This document shows, piece after piece, positions 12,788-25,524 of a stretch of DNA of 64,000 bases. The position numbers and the translations under genes are program-made. The notes under the pieces were generated by a model, which was not told the origin of the DNA, did not search any database, and was given only the letters and a program-made list of their open reading frames with translations. The number at the start of each line of letters is the position of its first letter. Within the stretch, counting starts at the first letter, position 1. This DNA is from Ficedula albicollis. Lineage: Eukaryota > Chordata > Aves > Passeriformes > Muscicapidae. The stretch spans positions 36,161,194 to 36,225,193 of the forward strand of contig NC_021673.1 in NCBI RefSeq assembly GCF_000247815.1, read 5' to 3'.

Positions 12788-13182
12788 GAGGTAAAAAAAC
12801 CCTTATCTGATTTCTTGCATTGCTTCAAAATTTTAAGGAGGGAGGACTTCCTCCTTTCTTCTTCAATGTTCCTGTGTTATGAACAGCTTTGTGTTTTGGA
12901 GTTCTCCTTTCCACCTTGCCTTCTTGAGTCACCTTTACTTGAAAAATCTTGGTTTAGATCAGGTATTACGAAAAAATTCTTTACTATGAGGATGAAGAGG
13001 CTCTGGAACAAGTTGCCCAGAGAGGCTGTGGATTCCCCATTCCTGGAAATGTTCAAGGCCAGGTTGGATGGGGCTCTGAGAGACCTGGTCTGTGGAAAGT
13101 GTGCCTGCCCATGGCATTGGGGTTGGAACTTGATGATCCTTAAGGTCCCTTCCAGCCCTAACCATTTTATGATTCTATGAAG
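12788..13182 (+). mobile_element. Composite CR1-tailed repeat, copy 1
   Basis: The right part (about 12953-13182) is a classic avian CR1 3' end: ttctttactatgaggatgaa, ggaacaagttgcccagagag, gttggatggggctctgagag, tccttaaggtcccttccagc and the terminal tgattctatga. The left 165 bp (12788-12952, beginning gaggtaaaaaaaccc) is not ordinary CR1 as I know it. It is shared with the copy at 20308. No coding potential. Confidence 0.85.
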
Positions 13183-16100
13183 TAAATCAAACCTTCCTCC
13201 AGGGGCTGTTACTTGTTATTTTCATATTTGAAATATCATGTGAAATATAATTTGTGTAGAAGAAGTGATATACGCTTTTGGGAGATAATTAAACTCTTTT
13301 CCTGCTAATAATGAACAGTGCAATTTTATATTAGGTCATAATCAATTGCAAATATTGTAGATTTAGAAATTTGAAAGTTAAAATTACTAAACCCAAATCA
13401 AAAGAATAATTGTATTTATAGCTTAGAAAATAAATATCTGAAACAGAAGGAGTGTAAGAATTCCCATCATTTGCCACTTGGCCATTAGAGCTGTAAACTT
13501 TTATGTCTTATGAGAGAATCTTTCAAACTTCCCCATCTCAATGAAAATTCTTTTGTTTTTTTTGGTTTTTTCCCCCCTATTTCAGAATAAACACAAAGTG
13601 GGATGTTTGGACTCCTTCTCATGTAGGCAAAGTCAGTGGTGGTGAGGCCAGTTCGTCCTCTGACTTGGTCTCTGGTTTTGCTCCTATTTAAAAGGTCTGG
13701 TTCTGGCATCAGAAAAAATAGTTGCTAGGCTAAGGAATAAAATATACATTATCCTACAGCTATGTCTGTACTTTAAAATGCATGTATTTTCAGAAGTGGA
13801 ATAAAAATATGCAGACTTTAATCAACGGACAAACGTGCAATAATGACCAAGTCTCTGGGGGAAAAAAAGGCAAGAAACAAGATTGTGGACAAACATGCAA
13901 TAATGACCAAGTTTCTGGGGGAAAAAAAGGCAAGAAACAAGATTGTAATTGTGTGCAAACAACTTTATGTCATTATTTCAATTGAAACGGGTTATTTGAA
14001 AAATGTACTTGGATAAGAAAATATGCAAAATATGGGACTGAATATTTCTCCTGTTGTCTAATCTAACTTTAGTTGTCCTCACACATGACAATGATGCCAC
14101 TATATAAGAAGAGAGTGGTTTCTGAGGTCAATCCAAGGCTATGTGTACATGCTGTGAAGTAGGGTTGTTGCTCTACTACCAACTCCTATATGAGCTGGAG
14201 ATAGAAGAGAATTCATTTTGTCAAAATACTGTGGTAACAACCAAAAACTAAAAACTTTTGCAGAGGAAGATGCAGAATAGTCTGTCCTACATAGCTATGA
14301 AGATTTCCTCTTGTTCAATAAACTTTCTATTTTAACATTTTTTCTTCTTTTTCTTCTTTCTTCTCCTTTTCTTACAAATGTCAGATACTCTTACTTTTAA
14401 CACCCTTCTGAATTCTTTCCTTTGATTTAGATATAAATACGTATTTTCTGGAAATGAAACTTGCTTCGACAATAAAGGAAGATTAATAAGCTGTTTATGT
14501 GTCACTACTAGCTGTTCACAGTGAAGCTGCTCTTGTGCAGCCTGCTCAGCTATTTCTGTTGGCACACAGCAGAGCTGGAGTTTTGCCTAGAGTAGCACAA
14601 TCTTTTTATGTGCTGGAGAAGCAGCTAGTCACCACCTCAGCTATATGATACTCTGCCTACTGCTATGCAGGGACACAGTTGCAATATTTGTGATAGTGCC
14701 CTCGTGTTAAAGCTCTGTGATGTCCACACTTTATAATTTTTTTCCTAGCAGTTCTCTGCATTCCTGTTTTTTATACATTTCTGATGGTTTCTTTCAGCTT
14801 CTTACTCTCAGTCAGTGCCTGACTTGACTACTTGCTTAGAGTTGTCATGCCAACTCCCAGGCTTGAAAACTGAAGTAGAGACAGGACTTTTTTTTTTTTT
14901 GTTTGTGTGAAGTACTCAGTTCACAGTTACCAAGCTGCATGAACTGAATGCATAAGTATGGTAAACAGCCCTGTGACATTGGTCTGGCACTTAAACTTTT
15001 AAATATCTGTTTCTGCTTTGTAAAGACTTTGAACATCCTTTCCTTTATCCTTGCCACTTGTCTGCATGCTGAAAATCAGGAAGATTAAAAAGATCAATGA
15101 AGTGGGGAAGGAATTTTATAGGCAAGTTGTTGCATTTTTATTTAAACTGAACGGCAAACATATATCAAATACCTTACATAGAAGTAATCTTTAAAAAATC
15201 CATGAGTCTCTTCAGTCTTTTTGAAAGTTAGATATTACTCAATTTGATTCACTTTTCATCCCAAGTCGTTCAATATTTATGTGTATCGGCTTTCCAAATA
15301 AACAAGTGAAAAATACAAGAGAGGTACAGGAAATCAAAACTGCAAACTCTTAAGTCCTTATATTGAAGTCATATGCAATCGTTATGCCTGTTAGTAATGT
15401 ATGTAACAAAGACACAGTTCTGTAAAAACACTAAAACAAACAGTAGTTTTAATAGGCTTACTGTAATTGAGAGATACATTCATGGGTGAATTGCATTGGA
15501 AAATATAATGTGTTTAAAGGAAATTGCTTTAAAAAGGAAGAAACATGAAAATTTCAATTTTGATAATATTTCTCTGTGGAGATTCCTGTGGAGGTAAGTT
15601 TGCTCTAGATTCCACAGGAACTGCCTGTATGGTTGTGTACCATTGCATCTAATCTGTCTCTTGCTTTTCTTAAGTTAAAAAATGTGGCCTTTTAGTTGAA
15701 GGTATTTAATTTATAAATACTTGCTCTGCATATTTTATTTGAAATTGAGCTTTCTGGGCTGCAAACTTTTATTGAGAACACGCTTTTATTTTGAATGAAG
15801 AGCTTTAAAGAATCAAGTGAACTGGCTCAGCCTTTTACCAACTGTTTAATAATAAAGTATATTTGCTTTAACTGAGCCTGTTCTAAAGTGGGAGGCTTTT
15901 ATATCTCGTTTAAAAAAAACAAGAAACCTCAGTTATCTAAAGAAGCTTTAACTTAGTAGACAGCTGGGTTCCAGAGCTGTATTAAACATTACCTAGACTT
16001 TGACAACCTTGCAATAATCTCAGATAATTTCACTCCAAATACAGGAGACTGCAGTTTATCTGAAGCATTGGCTTTTTCTTCTCCAGTTGTCTCAAAGAGT

Positions 16101-18467
16101 CTATGAGTTGCTCTGGCCCTTTATACAGACGGAGGAGTAAAGGTAATTGCATTGGTTTAGAACTTCAGGCCTTAGTGATTGTGGATTACTGCAAAAGATG
16201 TTAAATCCAGAAGTATATAGACACCATTTGTACCTCTACAAAAGCCTGTAAAAAAGCAAAGTTACAAACTGCCATAGGAAGAAATATGAAGCATTGAAAA
16301 TATCTTGGGATGCTGTGGTAACACAATTTTTGAGCAATCGTTTCTGCATAATCTTTAGAAGTGTGTATATGGTGTACATGTACATGCTAAGGCAAGAAAT
16401 CCCTGACAGGACTTACCTTTCTGCTCCCAGTTCTGATGTCTTAAGTGGGCATGTGAACTGTGCCTGAGAGGTTTTAATACTTTGAGGAGCACCAGCACAG
16501 CCTGGCTCGTTTATTTCATCTTGTGCTTTCCATCTTAATACTTGTTCTTGATGAGACAGGGAATAAACTGCATAAAAACAGATGATCAAGCAGCTAGATG
16601 ACCAAGAAAGCTTGTTTACATTCTACATCTGCCAAGAGGAAATAAACTCTAGTCTTCTATGCTAGGAATGCAGCTGGAAAAGAAATGTTATTTTCACATC
16701 ATCTCCTTGGTACTTCCTTCCTACTGAATTTTGTGCATCTTTTCCTAGCTAGATTTGTTGTGAGAAGGTCCTGGGATGGGAGGAGACAGAGCCAATTAGA
16801 AGAGCTGCTCATCTGGAATGCTGAGAACCATTGCTTTGGAGGCCTCCCATCCACACAGCACCATCAAATGCACTTTGCTGAGCAAAGGACAGCTTGTTTG
16901 CTTTGGCCATGCCTCATGTGAGCAGAGATAGTGAAAAGCCAGGGAATCTAACTGGATAAAGGACATCTGAAAATGATGTTCTCTTAACAAGTATTCTGTC
17001 CAAAAAAAGCCCCGATGCTTGGGCTCAACTCTGGTCTTAGCCACACAGCCAGGTTCATTCAGATTTGGTTTCCTGTAAATAAAGAAGGTCCAGAGTCTAT
17101 CTCATGCTAATCCACAGTAGCTGTGTAAACTATTTCTAAAAAAAAATTAAACTATTGCTTGATGTATGTAAATCCATTATGGAGCTAATTTTTTAAATTG
17201 TGGATTTAGAAGTATAATCAAGTTTTTAGTTGTTTGAATCTTGCCTATATTTCTGTGTGTGATTTTTTGTGGGTTTTTTTTTCTTTTTATTTTAGTTTCA
17301 GAACATGGATTAATTTGGCAATCTATCAAGACAGTAAGAAAAATAAATTGCCTGCTGCCCCATGTGACATAGAGGCTAAAAAGTTAAATATAAAATTCTG
17401 AAAAATATGCTAGGTGACTCAGAGAGGTAATGGGGTCATATTACTGCAGAAGGAACTATGTGTTACCAGTTCTGTGAATTAAGTTACAGTCTAGGAAAAA
17501 ATAATTTCCCTTTCTGTTTGATAATGTTTTTCTCAGGCAGAAGCATCTTTTAAATTATTTACTGTCATGGTCCTAATATATTAATAATCATGAATATCTG
17601 GTTATTACAGTTTTATAATTTCTTCATTCTGCATGAGTGTTCATTCTGTTCTCTGGTGTAAGTTCAAGCAAAATCTTGAACTTGTTTCCAGAGAGAAAAA
17701 TATATACGACTTTGAGAGCACAGAGATGGAGAAAAGTTTCTGTTGGGACAAACTCACCTTTAATTCATTTTCTTGAAAGCACAAGCTGAGTTTTCTGTCC
17801 TGTACACATAGTTTGCATAGGGACATGATAGCTGATATCATTAATATTTTATGAATCTTCTGTCTCGTGATACAACTCTTGATAGAGATTTTCTTCTCTG
17901 CAGCCTTTTTCTAAGTTAAGAGAAAAAAAAGATTCATCACAGAATAACCTATGGTATTTTGTGTTTATGCAGTCTTCAACAAGGTAAGCAGTAAGTTAAC
18001 AGCCAGTATTTCACAGTCTAACAAAATCAAACATTTGTATCTATGTGTCCCCTTACGTGAATTTGCATTGATTGGTAAATTAAGATAATATTAAATTAAG
18101 ATAATAACCCTTATATGTTTTACTACAAACTATTGTCCTCTTAAAGCTACTTAACATTAATACCATTGTTGCAAATTTAATTTTATGAATCAAAGAGTTT
18201 TAGTATGAATTATTACTTGCACAATAGACCATAATAAACCAACCAATTAAACTTTCCTAATTTACTTTCTGCACTGACTGTTGTTGGGTTAATGGAAACA
18301 TTTTTTTCCTCTCTATTTTGTTGCTTATATATATTAAGTAATGGATTTTTATGATTTGGCTGACAGATTTTTGGGGTGTTTTTTTTGGTCTCATCTGAGG
18401 TTCTTTGATCTCATATTTAACTGTTTCTGTTAAACTGATAAGGAAAGACTTATCAGTTAAGTCTCAC
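13183..18467. other. Intergenic, AT-rich, with simple-sequence patches
   Basis: No gene was recognised in this 5.3 kb. It holds a 60-bp tandem duplication (13827-13946), a T/C-rich CTT patch around 14338-14371 and a T-run at about 14888-14899. The short open frames show no family signature. Confidence 0.5.
13827..13946. repeat. 60-bp tandem duplication (2 copies)
   Basis: The block beginning ggacaaacgtgcaataatga at 13827 recurs at 13887 with only a few base changes. The unit is a multiple of three, so a short open frame over it shows a 20-residue repeat. There is no sign that it is translated. Confidence 0.92.
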
Positions 18468-18720
18468 ACTCAGACACACTCAGGCACACACACACACACA
18501 CTCAGGAGCACTCAGAGTCAGTTAAGTCTCACACTCGAACACACTCAGTCACACACACACACACACTCAGGAGCACTCAGACACTCAGACACACTGGGAC
18601 ACACTGGGACACACTCAGACACACTCAGGCACACTCAGACAGACACACTCACACACACCCAGACACACTGGGACACACTCAGACACACTACAAGACACAT
18701 TCACAAGAGCAAAGCGGAGA

Positions 18721-18850
18721 GAATCATCAGAGAATAACAGAATGTTTTGGGCTGGAAGGGGCCTTAGAGCTCACCTCATTCCCCTGCAGGGGCAGGGACA
18801 CATTCCTCTATCCCAGGTTGATCCAAGCCCTGCCCAGCCTGGCCTTGGGC
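18721..18850 (-). mobile_element. Short CR1 3'-end fragment inserted in the satellite
   Basis: The plus strand reads as a reversed CR1 3' terminus: agaatcatcagagaataaca, gttttgggctggaagggg, ccctgcaggggcagggacac, and cagcctggccttgggcac. It is about 130 bp long, 5'-truncated, and bounded on both sides by cactcagacac-type satellite. Confidence 0.8.
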
Positions 18851-19110
18851 ACGCACACTGAGACACACTCAGACACACTCAGGCACACTCAGACAGACAC
18901 ACTCACACACACCCAGACACGCTGGGACACACTCAGACACACTCAGGAACACTCAGACACACTCAGTCACACACACTTGGACACACTCAGGCACACTCAG
19001 ACACTCAGACACACTCATGCACACCCAGACACGCTGGGACACACACAGGCACACTCAGGCACACTCAGACACACTCAGGCACACTCAGACAGTCAAATAC
19101 ACTTGGACAC

Positions 19111-19490
19111 ACTCAGGCACACTCAGACACACTCAGGCACACTCAGACACACTCAGGCACACTCAGACACACTCAGGCACACTCAGACACACTCAGGCAC
19201 ACTCAGACACACTCAGGCACACTCAGACACACTCAGGCACACTCAGACACACTCAGGCACACTCAGACACACTCAGGCACACTCAGACACACTCAGGCAC
19301 ACTCAGACACACTCAGGCACACTCAGACACACTCAGGCACACTCAGACACACTCAGGCACACTCAGACACACTCAGGCACACTCAGACACACTCAGGCAC
19401 ACTCAGACACACTCAGGCACACTCAGACACACTCAGGCACACTCAGACACACTCAGGCACACTCAGACACACTCAGGCACACTCAGACAC
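19111..19490 (+). repeat. Perfect 20-bp repeat core, 19 copies
   Basis: The unit actcaggcacactcagacac repeats 19 times without a visible mismatch over 380 bp. Because 20 is not divisible by three, all three plus frames give the same 20-residue periodic peptide. Near-identity of the copies points to recent expansion or homogenisation of this core compared with its degenerate flanks. Confidence 0.97.
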
Positions 19491-19785
19491 ACTCAGACAG
19501 TCAAATACACTTGGACACACTCAGGCACACTCAGACACTCAGACACACTCATGCACACCCAGACACGCTGGGACACACACAGGCACACTCAGGCACACTC
19601 AGGCACACTCGGACACACACACACACTCAGACACAGACACACTTGGACACAGTCGGACACACACTCACTTCGGCACATTCAGACACAGTCGGAGGCACTC
19701 AGACACTCTCAGGCACTCTCAGACACACTGGAACACAGACACACAGACACATTTGGGCACACTCAGACACAGTCGGACACACATT

Positions 19786-20034
19786 CACTCAGACAACACA
19801 CACACACTCACGCAGTCACACACACACAGTCACACACACTCACACACACTCAGCATGGTCTGTACTGGCTCTCAACTGCTGTTAGTGAGACAAGGGTACC
19901 ATGTTTCTAGACCACTCAGACAACACACACACTCACACAGTCACACACACACAGTCACACACACACACACACTCAGCATGGTCTGTACTGGCTCTCAACT
20001 GCTGTTAGTGAGACAAGGGTACCATGTTTCTAGA
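19786..20034. repeat. 122-bp tandem duplication at the right edge of the satellite
   Basis: A CA-rich segment followed by the non-satellite sequence gtctgtactggctctcaact is present twice (gtctgtactgg at 19859 and 19981). Both copies end in catgtttctaga. The duplication copied the boundary between satellite and unique DNA. Confidence 0.93.
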
Positions 20035-20307
20035 TTATGGAGAACATATTAGAAGACAGTGAGATTTCAAATATGTTTTCGTCTTCATGTGTAGTGTATC
20101 TTATCCCCAGTTTTTCAATACTGACATTATATTTAAATAATAAAAGGTCTTTTTTTCTCTGTGACTGTAGTGTCTCAGACCAACTTGTCAGCAGTTTGGA
20201 CACAAGGGATAAGAAAGATAAGACAGCTTAAAATTGAAGAGATTTAGCTCTTCATATATATATATCACCAGTCTAATCTATGAAAATTTCATTTTGTAAC
20301 AACATAT

Positions 20308-20655
20308 GAGGTAAAAAACCTTTTCTGATTGCTCACATAACTTCAAAATTTTAAGGAGGGAGGACTTCCTCTTTTCTTCTTCAGTGTTAGTTTTGTGGTT
20401 TTGGAGTTCTCCTCTCCACCTTTCATTCTTGAGACACCTTTACTTGAAAAATCTAGGTTTAGATTAGGTGTTAGGAAATTCTCTACTGTGAGGGTGATAA
20501 GGCACTGGAACAGATTGCCCAGAAAAGCTGTGGATACTCCATCCCTGGAAATGTTCCCATTGTGTGGGGCTCTGAGCAACCTAGGGGAAAGTGTCCCTGC
20601 AGGGCTTGGAGCTACATGATCTTTAAGGTCCCTTCCAACCCTAAGCATTCTATTC
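20308..20655 (+). mobile_element. Composite CR1-tailed repeat, copy 2
   Basis: It has the same structure as the copy at 12788. A roughly 150-bp head begins gaggtaaaaaacc and includes caaaattttaaggagggagg and acctttacttgaaaaatct. From about 20458 it continues into CR1 3' sequence (ggcactggaacagattgccc, tctttaaggtcccttccaac). The tail lacks about 20-30 bp present in copy 1 and ends in a decayed attctatt. Confidence 0.82.
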
Positions 20656-22689
20656 CTAAAACAGCTGTATTCAGAGGACAGTGAATTAGTGTAATTTTTA
20701 ATCACTTCTCTAAGGTGAACTGAACAAATTTTCCAGCATCTGCAGCAACTTGGTTGTGCAAGCCAATGTCCCTTGCCTATCTAGGACTACAGAAAGAGAA
20801 TTTGCAAACAACTGCCTGCTCTCCCTGAATTATGTTGTCTCTCTTCAGCTGCAGGGATTGCAGCTCACCAGTTTTTATCAGCCCAAATTGTAGTGGTACA
20901 CCCTCTCTGAAATTTATTTTTCAGCCTAAAATCTCATATGAATGCCACAATTAAGTACAGTCAGTTGGCTGTAGTAACTCTAAATACACCTTTATGAACC
21001 CATCTTTAGTAATTCAAGCTCTCCCATCCATCCCATTCCTACAGCCTCTTTGTTTAGGAGAATAGTCAAATCTTTCACTGCTTTTGGGAGGTATGTTAGT
21101 AAGTAATTCAGTGCTTTTTCACCTTATATAGAGACACTCCTTCACTGTTAATCAGGGGTAGAATCCCTCTGATTAAATAGGTTACTCTTCCTCCTGAGCA
21201 TCTTTTTAAGGTGTAGTAGTGAATATATCTTTTACAGCCTACTGAAGTACAGAGCAAATTTTTCTTATCTCCAAAACACCATGTAGTACAAAAAAAGAGT
21301 TGAAGTTTCTGAATTTCTTTGATTGGCTAGTAGGAGATTTTGAAATGGCAATTAGGAAAATGGTTTCAAATGCCTTTAAAAATACAAAGATTGACATTTT
21401 GTCTTTTTATGAGTAATCTATGCATCCAGTTCACTTTTGAGAATACGATATTAGTGACTTTTGAAAATTTCTCATATTGTTAAGATACAGTTTTTTAAAA
21501 CCTACACTTTACCAACTACACTTTTGCAAATTAATTACTCCTATAGCACTCACTCTAGTAAAAAATTTGAATGGATTAATCATCCATGTCAAAAGCTGAG
21601 TATTTAATTCAGTGTATATTCGGTTGCATACAGCTTCAGCACAACTAGATACTTCAAGTACCCAATGACATCTGAACAATTCTTCCAACTATATATAAGG
21701 TCTGTTAGTAAATATTTATTGTTTAAAGAAAAGTGAAGCCCACTCAAGTAAAATAGGAGGAAAATCTGATTTTCATGACAGAATGACAGCTTTTTTTAAC
21801 CTCTCTGCCATGTTTTTTTCTAACAACATATAGGTTAAACCCTTTATTATTTATGTTTTCTTGTATTTTGTCACAATACTCTAAACCAGACTATTACTTT
21901 CAACTTATGAAGTCTACCTTTAGAAACCAAATTGCTTCCATCCACCTCGTTTTTCCTGTTAATTATTTTCTGAGAAGCAAATTTCTGCATCTGCCTTTCT
22001 AATATATGAGATCCTCTTTTCTGGATACACAGCAGATTTACTTTAAAACTCTGTGTTCTGTGGTTTCTGATGCTCACACAAGACAAGAAAAAATGCAGGA
22101 GGAGAAGCATTGTTGCATTACCCCATCTTTTCATGTTGGCACTGAGTATGAAAACCTGGGCTCCAGAGGGTGAGAGAAAGTTCAGACTTCACGGTAAATC
22201 ACTTCTGGGCCTCGCTCCCGGGATTTGCCAGCTATGCCAATTTCCATAGGACACAAACTCTAAGATAACGTTAACAGAAAGCAAACCACAGCCACCACAC
22301 TCATTTTCCTTTGGCAGAGGGATCATTTTAAATCCCCAGAGCAGCCGGTGCTGTATCCTTCCAGACAGCACTCTCTGCCCTAAATCCAATCAGCACCATG
22401 ACCAGAGGCTGCTAACCACGCTGTGGGTTTCCAGATTTCTGCCTTAATTGCCAGTCTGCAGGAACTCGAGGCACGAGACAATAGCTGGGGCAGTCAGGTG
22501 GGTGCAGAACATCTGCCCTGCTCCAGGCTGTGCTGCACAGCACTGCTGGCACAGCTGCCCCAGCAGAGCCCATGTGCCTCGGCTGCAGTGGGGATGCTCC
22601 TGGGGAACAAGGGTGGAGGTGGGATGTGGTGTCCCTGCTGGCATTAGTTGTGACCCAAGCTTCCTCTTTGACCTCTGTGTTGTGGTAGG
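20656..22689. other. Intergenic, nothing recognised
   Basis: About 2 kb. The left part is AT-rich. From about 22140 the sequence is more GC-rich (22400-22650) and contains overlapping short open frames on both strands. These have no start context, domain or splice structure I can defend. Confidence 0.45.
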
Positions 22690-23292
22690 GAGGGCTTTAG
22701 GATGGCTTTAGATGCAGCTGTCCTGTGCAATTGTAGCAGGACTAGGGGAGAAATTGTGCCCCTGTGGTCAGCGCTGGTGAGGCTGCACCTCAAATCCTGA
22801 GTTTGGTTTTGGGCCCCTCACTAGAATAAAGACATCGAGGTGCTGGAGTGTGGAAGGGCAGCAGAGCTGGGAAAGGGTCTGGAGCACAAGTCCTGTGAGA
22901 AGCTGCCGAGGAAACCAGGGTTGTTTAGGCTGGAGAGAAGGCTCAGGAGGGACCTTTATCACTCTCTACAAGTACCTGAAAGAGGCTGTATTGAGATGGG
23001 GGTTGGTGTCTTCTCCCAGGTAACGAGTGACAGAAGAAGAAATGGCCTTGAGTTGTGCCAGGGGAGGTTTAGATTGGATATTAGTAATAATTTCATAGTG
23101 AAGAGGGTGGTCAGGCACTGGAACAGGCTGCCTAGAAAAGTGGTGGACCACTTAAATCCCTGGAGGTATTTAAAAGATGTGTAGATGTGGCACTTAATGT
23201 CACAGTTTAGAGGTGGACCTGGCAGTGCTAGGCTACCATTTGGACTCTATAATCTTAAAGGTCATTTCCAATCTAAATGATTCTATGATTAT
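22690..23292 (+). mobile_element. CR1 LINE 3' fragment
   Basis: This longer CR1 3' piece has the blocks in order: gtgaggctgcacctcaaatc, the ggaaagggtctggagcacaa block, ggctggagagaaggctcagg, tagattggatattagtaata, caggcactggaacaggctgc, and the terminus gattctatgattatgg. It is 5'-truncated with no intact frame. The exact left boundary is uncertain. Confidence 0.87.
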
Positions 23293-25239
23293 GGATCTAA
23301 ATAAGCCAGGAATTTCAATAAGACAAACAGACATCAGGTTGGTTGAATGACATCACTGAGGTGTATCTTAGTGGTTTTGCTCCTGTTGTGTACAGTCCCA
23401 ATTAAAATAATCCTGACTAAAACAGTCTGGTCTGTGTTTTAGGTTGCAGGAGAGGCTGCATGATCCCTTGCATATGGCAAGCCATCTGTGTCAGAGGTAA
23501 CTGCAGAGAGAGGTTGTGGCTCTCACCACGTGTCAGGTTTGCCCCAGCCAGCCTCTCTGGGAAGGAATGTACAGCAGCTGGCTGACCTGGTGCCCTGGTG
23601 TATCCCACAGGTCAGTGACATGCTGTGCAGGGATATGTTTCTTTCTGGATTATATTTACCTTCTGCTCACTTTGAGCCACATTTTGCTCATTTGTAAATG
23701 ACACACTTTAAAAGCACATGGAGGCTTCTTTTTTTTTTTTTTTTAACATACTTTTCCCAATAGCTGAAATAAGTGCCTCCAGCTATGTTTTTCATATCCA
23801 TTTCTCTATCCTTTCCTTCCCACCAATACTTCTGACAACTGTTATCTCCTGGATGAACCTTTACAATAGCTGTGATCAACACTGCTCTGGTGAAAAGTGG
23901 TCAGTCTCCACAACATACCTCCTGCAGAGATTCCAGGGTCATGATGGACATAAATACTGTTATTTACTGTGCTCAGCTATGGACTGAATCCAAATAAATG
24001 TCTCTGGTGGCTTGCTGTCAGGAAGGCTTTGGAAAGTCCTTGAGGCACTTCTGCAGCACTGCACATGAAAGAGCTGAAGGGAAAGGATTTCTCTGCCCTA
24101 GAGTTTTCCAACACAGAGCAGCATTGTCTCATATCTTAGATGAACACCAAACAATGTCCGACAAGTGATGACTTCTGAAGTTTAACCTAATTTGTTAAGT
24201 GGGTAAGCCTATTGTTTAGAATAAATACTGAAACAATCAGTGGAAGTAGCCAGTCTCCCTAAAGGATATTGTTAGAGAATGAATGAATTATTAAAGGGAG
24301 TGTGTTTGTTCTGGATCCCACCAAAACCAAGCTCTCACTGACATCCTTCCTTTTATCCAAAAAAAGTCTTTGCTAAGGGCAAGTCAAAGATTTAGAGTGA
24401 AGACTGCAGATATTTTAAGTAAAAAAACAAACAAACAATCAAACAAACTTGTGTATGTTATTAGCAACATCTGCAAAGAGAAAGTTTATATTTATTTCCA
24501 TGATGCAGAAACAAAGATTTATTTTTGCCAAAATGCTGCTATTTCTTTGTCTTTCTTTCCTCCTTTCTTCATTAGCTAGCTTTATGCTATGGTTCCTTGT
24601 GGTTAGTCTGGGATATAGGGAAGCATGTTCAATTAAGCCAATGAGAGGAGAACTGTGAAACAGATGTGGACAGACCCCAGCATAACTGGGCAAGTGAACT
24701 GCTGGGAGCACAGAACAGAAAAGGCCAAGTGTGCTCTCTCTTTCTGATCTCTGGTGTGGGACTGGAAGTTGGCTGATAGTGGGTGTTTTGAACAGTCCTG
24801 TAGCTTTGTGGAAATGCAGTGCAGTATCATTTGGGACAGCAGCTGGATTCCTGATGTGGAATTATCGTTTCCTGGCTGGAATGTGCTGTGGAAGCAGTGA
24901 GCTCTGCTCCAAAACTCAAAGGACAACCTGCCTTGCATGGATAAAGCTGGAGAGTAAACTGATAAGAGACAGCTTGACTCCTCATGCAGATGGTTGGCAA
25001 CTGCAGGAAACAGAGACTCAATGTGTAGTGAAATGCAACCAAGAGCTGAGGGATGAATGGAGATCAGGAGCCTCACACTGATTTTGGAATAGCTCTGAGT
25101 GAGTAGAATGAGTGTCTTGGCTTACAGTCTCATCTGCTGTTCCCAGTTGCTGTAGAAAGTCAGCCTGGAATATGAAATTCATAAATACCAACATTACATA
25201 ATTTATGTGTTAAGAAGTTTGCAACCAGATTTTGTGCAG
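23293..25239. other. Intergenic, nothing recognised
   Basis: About 1.9 kb with a T-run at about 23730-23744 and an (AAAC)-rich patch near 24422-24447. Overlapping open frames of up to 147 codons exist at 24633-25081 on opposite strands. They lack any recognisable motif. Confidence 0.45.
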
Positions 25240-25524
25240 TTCTTAAACTCTTTCTCCAGGCAGCAGCTGACAGAATGAGAAGGTGCAGTCTTGAGCTGTG
25301 ACAAGGGAAATAATGGCTGGATATTTGGAAAAAAGTTTTTTATGGAAAGAGTGATAAAGTACTGGAATGGTCTGCCCAGGGTGGTGGAATCACCATCCCT
25401 GGATGTATTAAAAGAAGACTGGATGTGGTACTCAGTGCCATGATTTAGTTGAGGTGTTAGGGCATGGGTTGGACTCAGTGATCTTGAAGGTCTCTTCCAA
25501 CCTATTCATTCTGTGATTCTGTAA
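25240..25524 (+). mobile_element. CR1 LINE 3' fragment
   Basis: Blocks typical of a CR1 3' end are present: aagtactggaatggtctgcc, ggtggaatcaccatccctgg, ttggactcagtgatcttgaa, and a terminal ctgtgattctgt. It is 5'-truncated with no coding potential. Confidence 0.87.

Larger units (their letters stand above)
18468..20036 (+). repeat. Satellite/minisatellite with 10/20-bp period (cactcagacac family)
   Basis: The region is built from degenerate 10-bp half-units of the type actcagacac / actcaggcac, plus variants carrying acttggacac, gctgggacac, catgcacacc and runs of (CA)n. Blocks of variants recur, for example the agtcaaatacacttggacac block at 19091 and 19499, and a longer variant block at about 18974 and 19506, showing higher-order duplication. 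A CR1 fragment interrupts it at 18721-18850. The long open frames over it (over 290 codons in two overlapping frames) arise because the plus-strand unit lacks stop codons. Confidence 0.95.

Noticed and set aside
12815..13180. A 121-codon frame with a peptide like RLWNKLPREAVDSPFLEMFK
   Set aside because: This is the conceptual translation of a CR1 3' end, seen in nearly every CR1 copy in the window; it is not an independent gene.
13782..13985. A 67-codon frame with a Cys/Lys-rich 20-residue repeat
   Set aside because: The repeat is a 60-bp DNA duplication whose length happens to be a multiple of three; there is no signal peptide or homologous family.
18818..19910. Open frames of 355 and 297 codons encoding His/Thr/Gln-rich periodic peptides
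   Set aside because: They follow entirely from a stop-free 20-bp satellite unit and occur in overlapping frames with the same periodic peptide; they have no domain and no splice or promoter context.
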